Source of the DNA: JAJTHY01 sp964458795
GTDB lineage: Bacteria > Pseudomonadota > Alphaproteobacteria > Rickettsiales > Midichloriaceae
Direction: 5' to 3'
NCBI GenBank assembly: GCA_964458795.1
Contig: CAYWJW010000033.1
Coordinates: forward strand, 1 to 17,933
DNA: 17,933 nucleotides
In this document: positions 6,980 through 14,121 of the stretch, one piece after another
How the letters are laid out: each line of letters starts with the position of its first letter
Numbering within the stretch: position 1 is the stretch's first letter
The notes under the pieces: model-generated
The model's database searches: none
What the model saw: only the letters and a program-made list of their open reading frames with translations
What the model was told of the DNA's origin: nothing
Made by a program: the position numbers and the translations under genes

Positions 6980-9900
6980 ATGAAAATAAATTCAGAAAAG
7001 TTTAAAAAGGATTTCGTAGAAAAAAAGGCTTCCCATGGAATGGATGAAGCGGCTAAGAACCAATTTTTAAGAGAGTTCTATGGTAAGGAGCCAGCCTACA
7101 ATAAGCATAAAGGTCTTGGACCCGAGAAGATTTCGCAAGATGTATTAGATCAAGTAAATAAAATCGCGGATCATATTTCAAAACTAGGGCTTACAAAGTT
7201 TTCTGCTTTAAAAGAAAAATTTAAAGCTTCAGAATACAGCGAACGGCCAATGTCGCAGGTAATGATGATAAAAGAGCATATGGAGGCCATATTATTTGTT
7301 ATAGAAACTGGAGATAGGAAAAAAGAAGATATAGTAAAGCAATTTAAAGATCGCTATTTTGCCTGTAGTGATGGAACTTTGACTAACCTTCAAGGGATTC
7401 TTGCTGAAATGGTAATGGATGGCAATAAAGTAGAAAATTACGTTACACTGCAGAAAAAAGAATTAATGGAGCAAGTAGCTCTAGATGTATTGAGAGAGAA
7501 TAGGGCGCCAGAGTTTAAAGAATCTACCCGTGGTAATGAAATACACGACGTATCTTCTTTGTTAAACTCAGTATCTGATGAGTACAATATAGTTAAGAAA
7601 ACAAGAGCAGAAGATATACATGTCAAAGATAAGCTCAGTACTGCAACAAGAGACCTTTTTGCAGGAGAGATAGAGAAAAAACTGCAAGACCCAAATGCAA
7701 ACGATGCTTTTATTGATGGAGTTGCACGGAGGATACAGGCCAATCTTCCATATTATGATGTCAGCAAAGAGGAATTTTTCACTGAATTGTACAGTGCTTT
7801 GGATGAACTGGGCCTGAAAGGAATAATTGATCCAACCGCACTAATAAAATATGGAGTTGATGAGAATAATGAGGGCAAGATTTTAGGATATAAAGATAAT
7901 GTACATTCAGTCCTAAGAGATGCTATCACATTGCATTTGCATAACACCGGAGTTATACAAGCACCTAATATTAAGGAAGTGGAAACGCGTATTGCTATCG
8001 AAAACAGTACGAACGTAATGGGAGATCTCAATAGAGTTAGCGAGGAGGTTCTATCTGAGGCGAAGGCTAATGGGATGTTAGAGTATGCAGCTAAGTATAT
8101 ATACGAAAATGGAGTAAAATTGGATGAAGAAGACTTTCCAGATATGAATATTGCAAAATATCTGGTTTCAGAATTAGGAGCGCAAGCATCGCTAAAGGTA
8201 GCATTAGAAGCAGGTTTTGCTATAGAGGACATTAACTACTGCATTGATAAAGGAGCCAAAATTGAGGCCAATACTGGTGTTGACCTTAGCCTAAGTCTGC
8301 TAATAAATATTAAGAATGGCAATAAAGAAGTGGTGAAATTGCTATTGGAAGGTGGTGCTGATCCTAATGCCAAAGATGATAAAGGTGAATCAGCTTTGGA
8401 GCTGGCAGCTGGTGCAAAGCATATAGAAATAGCACAGATGTTATTAAAAAAAGGAGCTTCTATTGATTTAAAAACTCCTGATGTAAGCGAGTTGCTATTG
8501 CTATCTGTTAAAGCCAATCATCCAGAAATTATGGATGCGAACATTGTGCAATATTTAGTTTCAGATTTTGGAGCTCAACAAGCACTAAAGGTAGCATTGG
8601 AGTCAGGTTTATCTACAGAAGACATTCTTTATTGTCTTGAACAAGGAGCAGAGCTTAAAGCTAGTGCTGGTATTGATCTTAATTTAGCTCTATTGATCAA
8701 CGTCAAGAAGGGTAATGCAGAAATAGCGGGATTGCTATTGGAAAGCGGGGCTGACCCTAATACTAAAGATGCTCAAAGTAAAACGGCTTTGGAGCTAGCA
8801 GCTGCGGGAGGGCATATAGAAACAGTGGAGATGTTGTTACAAAAAGGAATCACCATTGACTGGAAAACTCCTTATGGAAACAAAGTGTTATTGCTAGCCA
8901 TTAAAGCTGGTCAGTCAGAAACAGTGGCTATGTTATTAAAAACAGTGATTTATAAATCCTGGGGTAGTGACTGGAATACATCTAAACAAAAGGATGCATT
9001 AGAATTTGCTGTTGGAGAAGGGCATACAGAAATAGTGAGAATGTTATTAAAACAAAAAGGGGTCTCTAAGCATAAGGATAGTGCATTTAGATTGGCTATT
9101 GATGGAGATAATGCAGAAATCGTCACTATTTTGCTGGAAGAAGAAAAAGCCTATATCGATGAAAAGTTATTAGATCATGCCATACAAGGTGGGAATACAG
9201 AAATAATAAAGGCTATATTAAGAGTTAAAGGAGAAAATCCTTCTTTAGAAAGAGCTTTAAGGAAAGTTACTACTGCTGCAATTGAGAAGGGAGATAAAGA
9301 TAAAGTAAAATTTCTAATTGATAATGCTCTTTATGTAGATAGCGATGATAAGGTTGAAATAGCTAACTTACTGATGGCAAACGACGCTGATGTTAACCAA
9401 AAAGTGAAGATGTTGTTACAAAAAGGAGCCACCGTTGACTGGAAAACTCCTTATGGAAATACGGCGTTATTACTGGCCATTAAAGCTGGTCAGTCAGAAA
9501 TAGTAGCTATGTTATTAGAAACAGTAACTTATATTGGCTGGCATAGTGAGTGGAAGGGGGATGAACAAAAGGATGCATTAAAACTTGCTATTAGTGAAGG
9601 ACATGCAGAAATAGTGAAGATGTTGTTAAAAAAAGGAGTCTCTATTGATACGGATGGAGTATTTCGTGATTCTACATTAAAATTGGCTATTGATGGAGGT
9701 CACGCAGAGATCGTCACTATTTTGCTGGAAAAAAGATCCTATATCGATAAAGAACTATTAATCCATGCCATACAGGGTGGAAATAAAGAAATAATAAAGA
9801 CTATATTAAGTGTTAAAGGAGAAGTTAACCCTTCTTTAGATAAAGCTTTAAGGGAAGTTGTTGCTGATGCAATTGAAAAGGGAGATAAAGATAAAATCAA

Positions 9901-10840
9901 ATTTCTAATTGATAATGGTCTTTATATAGGTAACGCTGACTTTTTACGCTTGGCCATTCAAGGTGATAAAGTTGAGATAGCTAAGTTGCTAATAGCAAAC
10001 GGTGCTGATGTTCAACAAATGTATAAATATTATGGTAGACCATTAGATATGGTAGTTGCAAACGGTAATATAGAAATGGCTAAATTATTGATAGAGGCCG
10101 GTGCTCTTGTTAACAAAAAGGATGAGCATTATAATAGCCCTTTACATATGGCGCTTAAAAGTAGACATGTGAAGAAAGAAATGGTTAAATTACTAGTAGA
10201 AAATGGTGCTGATGTTAATTCATTAGCTCAGTCACATGAGACGCCTTTAAGCCTTGCAGTAGGTGGGGGTAATGTAGAGGTGTTTAACTACTTATTGCTA
10301 AATGGAGCTAATACAGAAGCAGTTAGGAATATAGGATCCAAACCAGAAAATATTCTTGAGATTGCGCTACTTAGATATGCTAATGCCGATAGCTTTAAAA
10401 AAGCACTTAAATCTTATAAGAGCTTGCAAAATTCAGTATCAGAAGCGCTAACTGATGGACTTAGAGAAGGGTTAAATAGTGGTAAATACAAGGATGTTGA
10501 TTCCTTTATTGCTGCATTTACAACCAATCTAGGAGATATGAGCAATCAACCTGAATTTAGGCGTAAATTTGTGGAGAGAATAAAAGGTTTCAGTGAGACA
10601 AAAGCTGATATTAAATTAGGATTTTGGGAAGAATTTAAAGCAGGTGTAATAGGGACTTTTGTTAAAAATACTACTATAGAGCGAGAAATGGAAATAGCTA
10701 AGCTCAACAAGCATTTGGATAGATTTTATAATATAGTGCAAAACCATGAAGAGTTTAAAGCACTTACTGCGGGTATACAAGATATGCTAAAAATGGAAAT
10801 ATCAGGGCTTCAGGCTGGAAGAGGAGGGGTTGCTAGATAG
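6980..10840 (+). CDS. Large ankyrin-repeat protein, putative effector (1286 aa)
   Basis: Residues 1 to ~390 are charged, probably helical and without ankyrins. They include CSDGTLTNLQ, with Cys129 and Asp131 forming a C-x-D motif. Residues ~430-1120 carry many ankyrin repeats (for example NKEVVKLLLEGGADPNAKD and VEIAKLLIANGADVQQ). The last ~165 residues are again helical and end basic (GRGGVAR). Two segmental duplications built the middle: 392-522 repeated at 523-653, and 618-810 repeated at 811 to ~1012, the second with high DNA similarity. There is no signal peptide or membrane helix. Ankyrin proteins of this type are often secreted effectors in Rickettsiales; that role is inferred. The ribosome binding site is weak (GGGG at 6963-6966, 13 nt upstream), but the in-frame start agrees with the CtrA-type site and repeat upstream. 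Dispersed repeats flank the gene on both sides. Confidence 0.88.
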   Translation: MKINSEKFKKDFVEKKASHGMDEAAKNQFLREFYGKEPAYNKHKGLGPEKISQDVLDQVNKIADHISKLGLTKFSALKEKFKASEYSERPMSQVMMIKEHMEAILFVIETGDRKKEDIVKQFKDRYFACSDGTLTNLQGILAEMVMDGNKVENYVTLQKKELMEQVALDVLRENRAPEFKESTRGNEIHDVSSLLNSVSDEYNIVKKTRAEDIHVKDKLSTATRDLFAGEIEKKLQDPNANDAFIDGVARRIQANLPYYDVSKEEFFTELYSALDELGLKGIIDPTALIKYGVDENNEGKILGYKDNVHSVLRDAITLHLHNTGVIQAPNIKEVETRIAIENSTNVMGDLNRVSEEVLSEAKANGMLEYAAKYIYENGVKLDEEDFPDMNIAKYLVSELGAQASLKVALEAGFAIEDINYCIDKGAKIEANTGVDLSLSLLINIKNGNKEVVKLLLEGGADPNAKDDKGESALELAAGAKHIEIAQMLLKKGASIDLKTPDVSELLLLSVKANHPEIMDANIVQYLVSDFGAQQALKVALESGLSTEDILYCLEQGAELKASAGIDLNLALLINVKKGNAEIAGLLLESGADPNTKDAQSKTALELAAAGGHIETVEMLLQKGITIDWKTPYGNKVLLLAIKAGQSETVAMLLKTVIYKSWGSDWNTSKQKDALEFAVGEGHTEIVRMLLKQKGVSKHKDSAFRLAIDGDNAEIVTILLEEEKAYIDEKLLDHAIQGGNTEIIKAILRVKGENPSLERALRKVTTAAIEKGDKDKVKFLIDNALYVDSDDKVEIANLLMANDADVNQKVKMLLQKGATVDWKTPYGNTALLLAIKAGQSEIVAMLLETVTYIGWHSEWKGDEQKDALKLAISEGHAEIVKMLLKKGVSIDTDGVFRDSTLKLAIDGGHAEIVTILLEKRSYIDKELLIHAIQGGNKEIIKTILSVKGEVNPSLDKALREVVADAIEKGDKDKIKFLIDNGLYIGNADFLRLAIQGDKVEIAKLLIANGADVQQMYKYYGRPLDMVVANGNIEMAKLLIEAGALVNKKDEHYNSPLHMALKSRHVKKEMVKLLVENGADVNSLAQSHETPLSLAVGGGNVEVFNYLLLNGANTEAVRNIGSKPENILEIALLRYANADSFKKALKSYKSLQNSVSEALTDGLREGLNSGKYKDVDSFIAAFTTNLGDMSNQPEFRRKFVERIKGFSETKADIKLGFWEEFKAGVIGTFVKNTTIEREMEIAKLNKHLDRFYNIVQNHEEFKALTAGIQDMLKMEISGLQAGRGGVAR
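8153..8938 (+). repeat. Internal duplication A in the ankyrin gene (2 x 393 bp)
   Basis: Residues 392-522 and 523-653 align with a constant offset of 131 residues. Anchors are KYLVSELGAQASLKVALEAG versus QYLVSDFGAQQALKVALESG, DINYCIDKGA versus DILYCLEQGA, and LLINIKNGNKEVVKLLLEGG versus LLINVKKGNAEIAGLLLESG. Similarity is clearest over the first ~109 residues of each unit. Confidence 0.85.
8831..10018 (+). repeat. Internal duplication B in the ankyrin gene (~2 x 590 bp)
   Basis: Residues 618-810 align with 811 to ~1012, offset 193. Anchors are DWKTPYGNKVLLLAIKAGQS versus DWKTPYGNTALLLAIKAGQS, and IEKGDKDKVKFLIDNALY versus IEKGDKDKIKFLIDNGLY. The DNA is very similar (for example GACTGGAAAACTCCTTATGG is identical in both), so this duplication looks younger than A. 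The first copy lacks about 9 residues present in the second (between LY and DKVEIA), an in-frame deletion. Confidence 0.85.
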
Positions 10841-10920
10841 GAAAAATATTTGCACCAGGGACTTCCATAGGCAAAAATCGTGTGGTATAGTGATAAATAT
10901 AAGATCAGATATTTGTACTT
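10841..10920 (+). repeat. Dispersed ~75-bp element, copy 2 (right after the large ankyrin gene)
   Basis: Begins at the base after the stop codon: GAAAAATATTT, CAGGGACTTCCATAG (10856-10870), a 15-nt variable stretch, then GGTATAGTGATAAATATAAG (10884-10903) and ATCAGA. TTCCAT (10863-10868) and TATAGT (10886-10891) are 17 nt apart, and TGG precedes TATAGT, giving an extended -10. Copy 1 shares the whole second half. Confidence 0.72.
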
Positions 10921-11073
10921 TAGCTCTAAAAAAAACCTCGTCATCCCAGACGATGCCATTGTTTTTTGTGGTACTATGTAATTTGAATAATTGTCATACC
11001 GGGCTCGACCCGGTATCCATATTAAGGCATCTCTAAAGCTTAAAAGGTAGGTTTTTGTTGAGATATGGATCAC
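10921..11073. other. Rest of the ankyrin-alaS spacer
   Basis: The 337 bases from 10841 to 11177 hold no credible gene. After repeat copy 2 there is a fragment GTCATCCCAGACGATGCC (10940-10957) that resembles the left half of the palindromic repeat family, then a full palindrome (10993-11019), an imperfect hairpin ATCAC..GGGTCACCC.GTGAT (11069-11090), and the likely alaS promoter. No intrinsic terminator for the ankyrin gene was recognised. Confidence 0.6.
10993..11019. repeat. Dispersed palindrome, intact copy (GTCATNCC family)
   Basis: GTC, then perfect 8-bp arms ATACCGGG (10996-11003) and CCCGGTAT (11009-11016) around loop CTCGA, then CCA. It has the same frame and loop size as the copies at 307-334 and 17897-17925, with different arm bases that still pair. 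Confidence 0.75.
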
Positions 11074-11101
11074 TTGGGTCACCCGGTGATTACATTATAA
11101 T
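11074..11101 (+). promoter_or_regulatory. Probable alaS promoter
   Basis: TTGGGT (11074-11079), 16-nt spacer, TATAAT (11096-11101). The -10 is perfect; the -35 matches three of six. The transcription start would be near 11108, giving a ~70-nt leader. The -35 and spacer lie inside an imperfect hairpin at 11069-11090. Confidence 0.5.
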
Positions 11102-11177
11102 TGGTTGGTATTAGACCCAAAAAGTGTGGAGTGCTTATGAAGGGCATTAATTTTTCAAGTTAACGGAGTTATATATA

Positions 11178-13751
11178 ATGGAAACTAACCAGATACGCAG
11201 AACCTTCTTAGAATACTTTGAGAAGAACGGCCATAAAATTGTGCCATCAAGTCCCTTGGTGCCGCATAATGATCCTACTCTTATGTTTACAACCGCTGGC
11301 ATGGTGCAGTTTAAAAACTACTTTACCGGGCTTGAGACGCCTCCCTATAGTACTGCTACAAGCAGCCAAAAATGCGTGCGTGCAGGTGGGAAGCATAATG
11401 ACTTAGAAAACGTAGGCTACACTGCACGTCATCACACATTCTTTGAAATGCTCGGTAATTTCTCATTTGGTGATTATTTCAAGGAACGTGCGATCGAACT
11501 GGCCTGGAATCTGCTTGTGCACGAATTTGGTATTGATAAAGCTAAATTGTATATAACGGTTTACCATACCGATGATGAAGCCTTTAACATATGGAAAAAG
11601 CTTACTGGTTTTGCAGATGATAAAATTATTCGTATTCCAACTGTGGATAACTTCTGGGCTATGGGTGATACTGGGCCTTGTGGACCATGTTCTGAGATCT
11701 TTTATGATCATGGTGATAAGTACTCAGGTGGGCTTCCAGGTAGCGCAGATGCAGATGGAGATAGATATATTGAGATCTGGAACCTAGTATTTATGCAATA
11801 CGAAGACCAGCTCGGTGGCAAACGGATTAATCTTCCTAAACCATCAATTGATACAGGTATGGGGCTAGAGCGTCTTGCGGCTTTGCTGCAGGGTAAGAAT
11901 AACAACTTTGATATCGATATCTTTCAAACATTGATAACTGAATCTAAGCGCTTATCTGGAAACAATTCGGATTCCAATTCTCATAAGGTGATAGCTGACC
12001 ATATCCGCTCAATTTGTTTTTTGATTGCGGATGGAGTAATGCCATCCAATGAGGGTAGGGGGTATGTGCTCAGAAGAATAATGCGTCGAGCAATGCGACA
12101 TGTGCACAATCTTGGCTCGCAAGAATCCATGCTTCATAAAATGGTGCCTACCATGGTCGCAGATATGGGTGACGCATATCATGAATTAAGACGCGCACAA
12201 GCAGTTATTACCTCCGTACTTGAGCTTGAAGAAAATCGTTTCCGCGAGACCTTAGGTAAGGGTATGAAGATTCTTGATGAAGAAGTTTCAAAGCTTGCAA
12301 GTGGCACTACACTTCCAGGTTCAGTTGCCTTTAAGCTTTATGACACATATGGTTTTCCGTTAGATCTCACTTGCGATATCATGCGCACTAAGCAGATATC
12401 TGTAGATGTTGCTGGGTTTGAGCATGAAATGGAAGAGCAGAAAAAGCGTGCTCGAGCTGCATGGGCAGGTTCTGGCGAACAGGCGACTGATGCCATATGG
12501 TTTAAGTTAGCAGGAGATATTGAATCTACTGACTTCTTAGGTTACGCACTTAGTGAATCTGAGGCGCAAGTTGTTGCGATTGTGCAGGATGGCAAAGTAG
12601 TAGATAATGCGGTGTCAGGCAAAGCGATTGTGATACTTAACCAAACTCCATTCTATGCTGAATCTGGCGGACAAATGGGTGATACTGGGACTATAAATGA
12701 ATCTGTGGTATCAGATACCAAGAAATATGCTGGAAAGCTCTATGGGCATCACATTGAGGTTGTTTCTAAAATAGAGGTTGGACAAGCGGTGAAGGCAGCA
12801 ATCGATGTAGAGCGTCGCCGGAAAATTAAGGCCAATCACTCTGCTACGCATCTTTTACATAAGGCTCTGCGGAGTATTATAGGTGAGCACGTTACGCAGA
12901 AAGGGTCGCTGGTCGCTCCAGACCGCCTGCGCTTTGACTTCTCTCATCCAAAGGCGTTGACTCAGGATGAATTAACATCAATAGAGAAAATGGTCAACGA
13001 CATGATAATTTCTAACTTTGAGGCAAACACCAAACTTATGTCTACTGATAATGCAATTGAACATGGTGCAATGGCGTTATTTGGTGAAAAGTATGGCGAT
13101 GAAGTAAGGGTGGTGAGTATGGGATCATCCATTGAGCTTTGTGGCGGCACGCACGTGCACGCAACTGGTGATATAGGAGTATTTAAGATTATCAGTGAAG
13201 AAGCGATTTCATCAGGAGTACGTAGGCTTGAGGCGATGACTGGGCTAGCAGCACTTGAATATTTAAACAATAAAGAAACTTTACTTAAATCGCTAACTGC
13301 GCAATTTAAGTGTTTAGATGTAGATCTGCCGAAAAAAGTTGCAGCACTTATGGATGAGCGTAAAGCGCAAGAGCGTACGATATCACAAATGAGGATTAAG
13401 GAAGCCATGCAAGGCGAACCGGAGATCCGCAAGCATGGAGATATACAAGTAGTTATCAAGCATATGGAGGCCATTGCTCCCCAGGAAGTGCGTACAGTTC
13501 TTGATGCTTTGTGCAAGCGATTTGCAGAGAAATCTGTGATTCTTGCTACTTCAAGCTTTGAAGGTAAAGCTTCTGTTGTGATCTCGGTTACCAAAGATCT
13601 ATTATCTATTCATAACGCAAATGACTTGGCAAAAGCTGCAGCAAATGCTCTTAAGGGCAATGGTGGTGGCAGGGCGGATCAGGCGCAAGCAGGCGGGGCT
13701 AACCCAGAACTTATTAGTGATGCGATAAATGCTGTGATTAAAATTCTTTAA
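11178..13751 (+). CDS. alaS: Alanyl-tRNA synthetase
   Basis: An 857-residue class II aminoacyl-tRNA synthetase that charges tRNA-Ala. The catalytic core has the motif around PLVPHNDPTLMFTTAGMVQF and GDNFWAMGDTGPCGPCSE-like residues (DNFWAMGDTGPCGPCSEIF). The editing domain, which removes mischarged Ser and Gly, has the metal ligands HSATH (H554 and H558) and CGGTH (C655 and H659), all intact. The C-terminal C-Ala domain ends with the usual GNGGGRADQAQAGG. The length is close to E. coli AlaS (876). The start is supported by ACGGAG at 11163-11168, 9 nt upstream. It is transcribed alone, between the large ankyrin gene and the small repeat protein. No obvious terminator follows its stop. Confidence 0.99.
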   Translation: METNQIRRTFLEYFEKNGHKIVPSSPLVPHNDPTLMFTTAGMVQFKNYFTGLETPPYSTATSSQKCVRAGGKHNDLENVGYTARHHTFFEMLGNFSFGDYFKERAIELAWNLLVHEFGIDKAKLYITVYHTDDEAFNIWKKLTGFADDKIIRIPTVDNFWAMGDTGPCGPCSEIFYDHGDKYSGGLPGSADADGDRYIEIWNLVFMQYEDQLGGKRINLPKPSIDTGMGLERLAALLQGKNNNFDIDIFQTLITESKRLSGNNSDSNSHKVIADHIRSICFLIADGVMPSNEGRGYVLRRIMRRAMRHVHNLGSQESMLHKMVPTMVADMGDAYHELRRAQAVITSVLELEENRFRETLGKGMKILDEEVSKLASGTTLPGSVAFKLYDTYGFPLDLTCDIMRTKQISVDVAGFEHEMEEQKKRARAAWAGSGEQATDAIWFKLAGDIESTDFLGYALSESEAQVVAIVQDGKVVDNAVSGKAIVILNQTPFYAESGGQMGDTGTINESVVSDTKKYAGKLYGHHIEVVSKIEVGQAVKAAIDVERRRKIKANHSATHLLHKALRSIIGEHVTQKGSLVAPDRLRFDFSHPKALTQDELTSIEKMVNDMIISNFEANTKLMSTDNAIEHGAMALFGEKYGDEVRVVSMGSSIELCGGTHVHATGDIGVFKIISEEAISSGVRRLEAMTGLAALEYLNNKETLLKSLTAQFKCLDVDLPKKVAALMDERKAQERTISQMRIKEAMQGEPEIRKHGDIQVVIKHMEAIAPQEVRTVLDALCKRFAEKSVILATSSFEGKASVVISVTKDLLSIHNANDLAKAAANALKGNGGGRADQAQAGGANPELISDAINAVIKIL

Positions 13752-13782
13752 TTTTAACTTAATATCAAAAAAAGCTAATAAA

Positions 13783-13809
13783 TTAACCACTTATTAACCA
13801 TTGGTTAAC
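13783..13809 (+). promoter_or_regulatory. Two overlapping CtrA-type sites
   Basis: Three TTAA boxes at 13783, 13794 and 13805 with exactly 7 nt between each pair, the last two followed by C (TTAA-N7-TTAAC twice). The second site, TTAACCATTGGTTAAC, contains the half-site TTAACCAT and a perfect palindrome (TTAACCA-T-TGGTTAA). The 11-bp period puts the boxes about one helical turn apart. A further half-site TTAACCA lies at 13834-13840. The site precedes the small repeat-protein gene (ATG 13855). Confidence 0.6.
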
Positions 13810-13854
13810 CTCTTTATGGGAATCTAATAGATGTTAACCAATATAAGGTATATC

Positions 13855-14040
13855 ATGTCTAAAGGAAACCAAAACTATAGGAATTCTCAGAATTCTGAAA
13901 GAAGAGATAACCAAAGGAGTGATTCTCAGAGAAACGATTCTCAAAGAAATGATTCTCAAAGGAGCGATCAAAGGAACGACTCTCAAAGAAATGACTCTCA
14001 AAGGAGTGATTCTCAGAAAAACAACCCTAGAGGTAGATAA
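13855..14040 (+). CDS. Small low-complexity protein with R-N/S-D-S-Q repeats (61 aa)
   Basis: I do not recognise a family. The protein starts MSKGNQNYRNSQNSERRDNQ and continues as seven pentapeptide units R-[NS]-D-S-Q (unit 4 lacks S), ending KNNPRGR. It contains no hydrophobic core, so it is almost certainly disordered and very polar. Start choice: ATG at 13855 has AAGG at 13845-13848, 6 nt upstream. An in-frame ATG at 13831 would add eight residues but has no ribosome binding site and lies next to a TTAACCA half-site. It follows tandem CtrA-type sites and ends just before a strong terminator, so it forms a complete single-gene unit, which supports expression. Its composition resembles the disordered tail of the convergent RNA helicase, so an RNA-linked role is possible; this is inference. 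Confidence 0.6.
   Translation: MSKGNQNYRNSQNSERRDNQRSDSQRNDSQRNDSQRSDQRNDSQRNDSQRSDSQKNNPRGR
13915..14016 (+). repeat. 15-bp coding tandem repeat
   Basis: Seven units of consensus AGRARYGAYTCTCAR (15 nt; unit 4 is 12 nt). Each full unit contains GATTC or GACTC, at 13921, 13936, 13951, 13978, 13993 and 14008, so GANTC recurs every 15 nt. All length changes are multiples of 3, so the reading frame survives copy-number change. Confidence 0.85.
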
Positions 14041-14061
14041 CTTCTGAGGTTTAACAGATAT

Positions 14062-14101
14062 AAAAACCCCTTTGAAATGATAATTCTCAAAGGGGTTTTT
14101 T
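14062..14101. terminator. Strong bidirectional intrinsic terminator
   Basis: A 14-bp stem, AAAAACCCCTTTGA (14062-14075) with TCAAAGGGGTTTTT (14087-14100), 11-nt loop, ending in a T-run on the plus strand and, through the leading A-run, also on the minus strand. It lies between the stop of the small repeat protein and the stop of the convergent helicase gene and can serve both. Confidence 0.92.
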
Positions 14102-14121
14102 GTGTTGTGAATAGTTTGTTA

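Noticed and set aside
7438..8517. Three minus-strand ORFs (7438-7743, 7753-8232, 8236-8517) inside the large ankyrin gene
   Set aside because: Ser/Ile/Pro-rich shadow ORFs with no motifs, opposite a continuous repeat-protein frame.
11137..11163. Eight-residue leader peptide (MKGINFSS) with GGAG upstream of alaS
   Set aside because: It has a ribosome binding site but no alanine codon and no visible attenuator stem, so a regulatory role has no support. It is probably chance.
11144..11166. TTAA...TTAAC pair upstream of alaS
   Set aside because: The spacing is 9 nt, not 7, so it does not meet the CtrA consensus.
12962..13594. Minus-strand ORF (210 aa) inside alaS
   Set aside because: Shadow of the alaS editing and C-terminal domains; the alaS frame has intact motifs throughout.
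13794..13808. Perfect palindrome considered as alaS terminator
   Set aside because: No T-run follows and it coincides with the CtrA-type sites, which explain it better.
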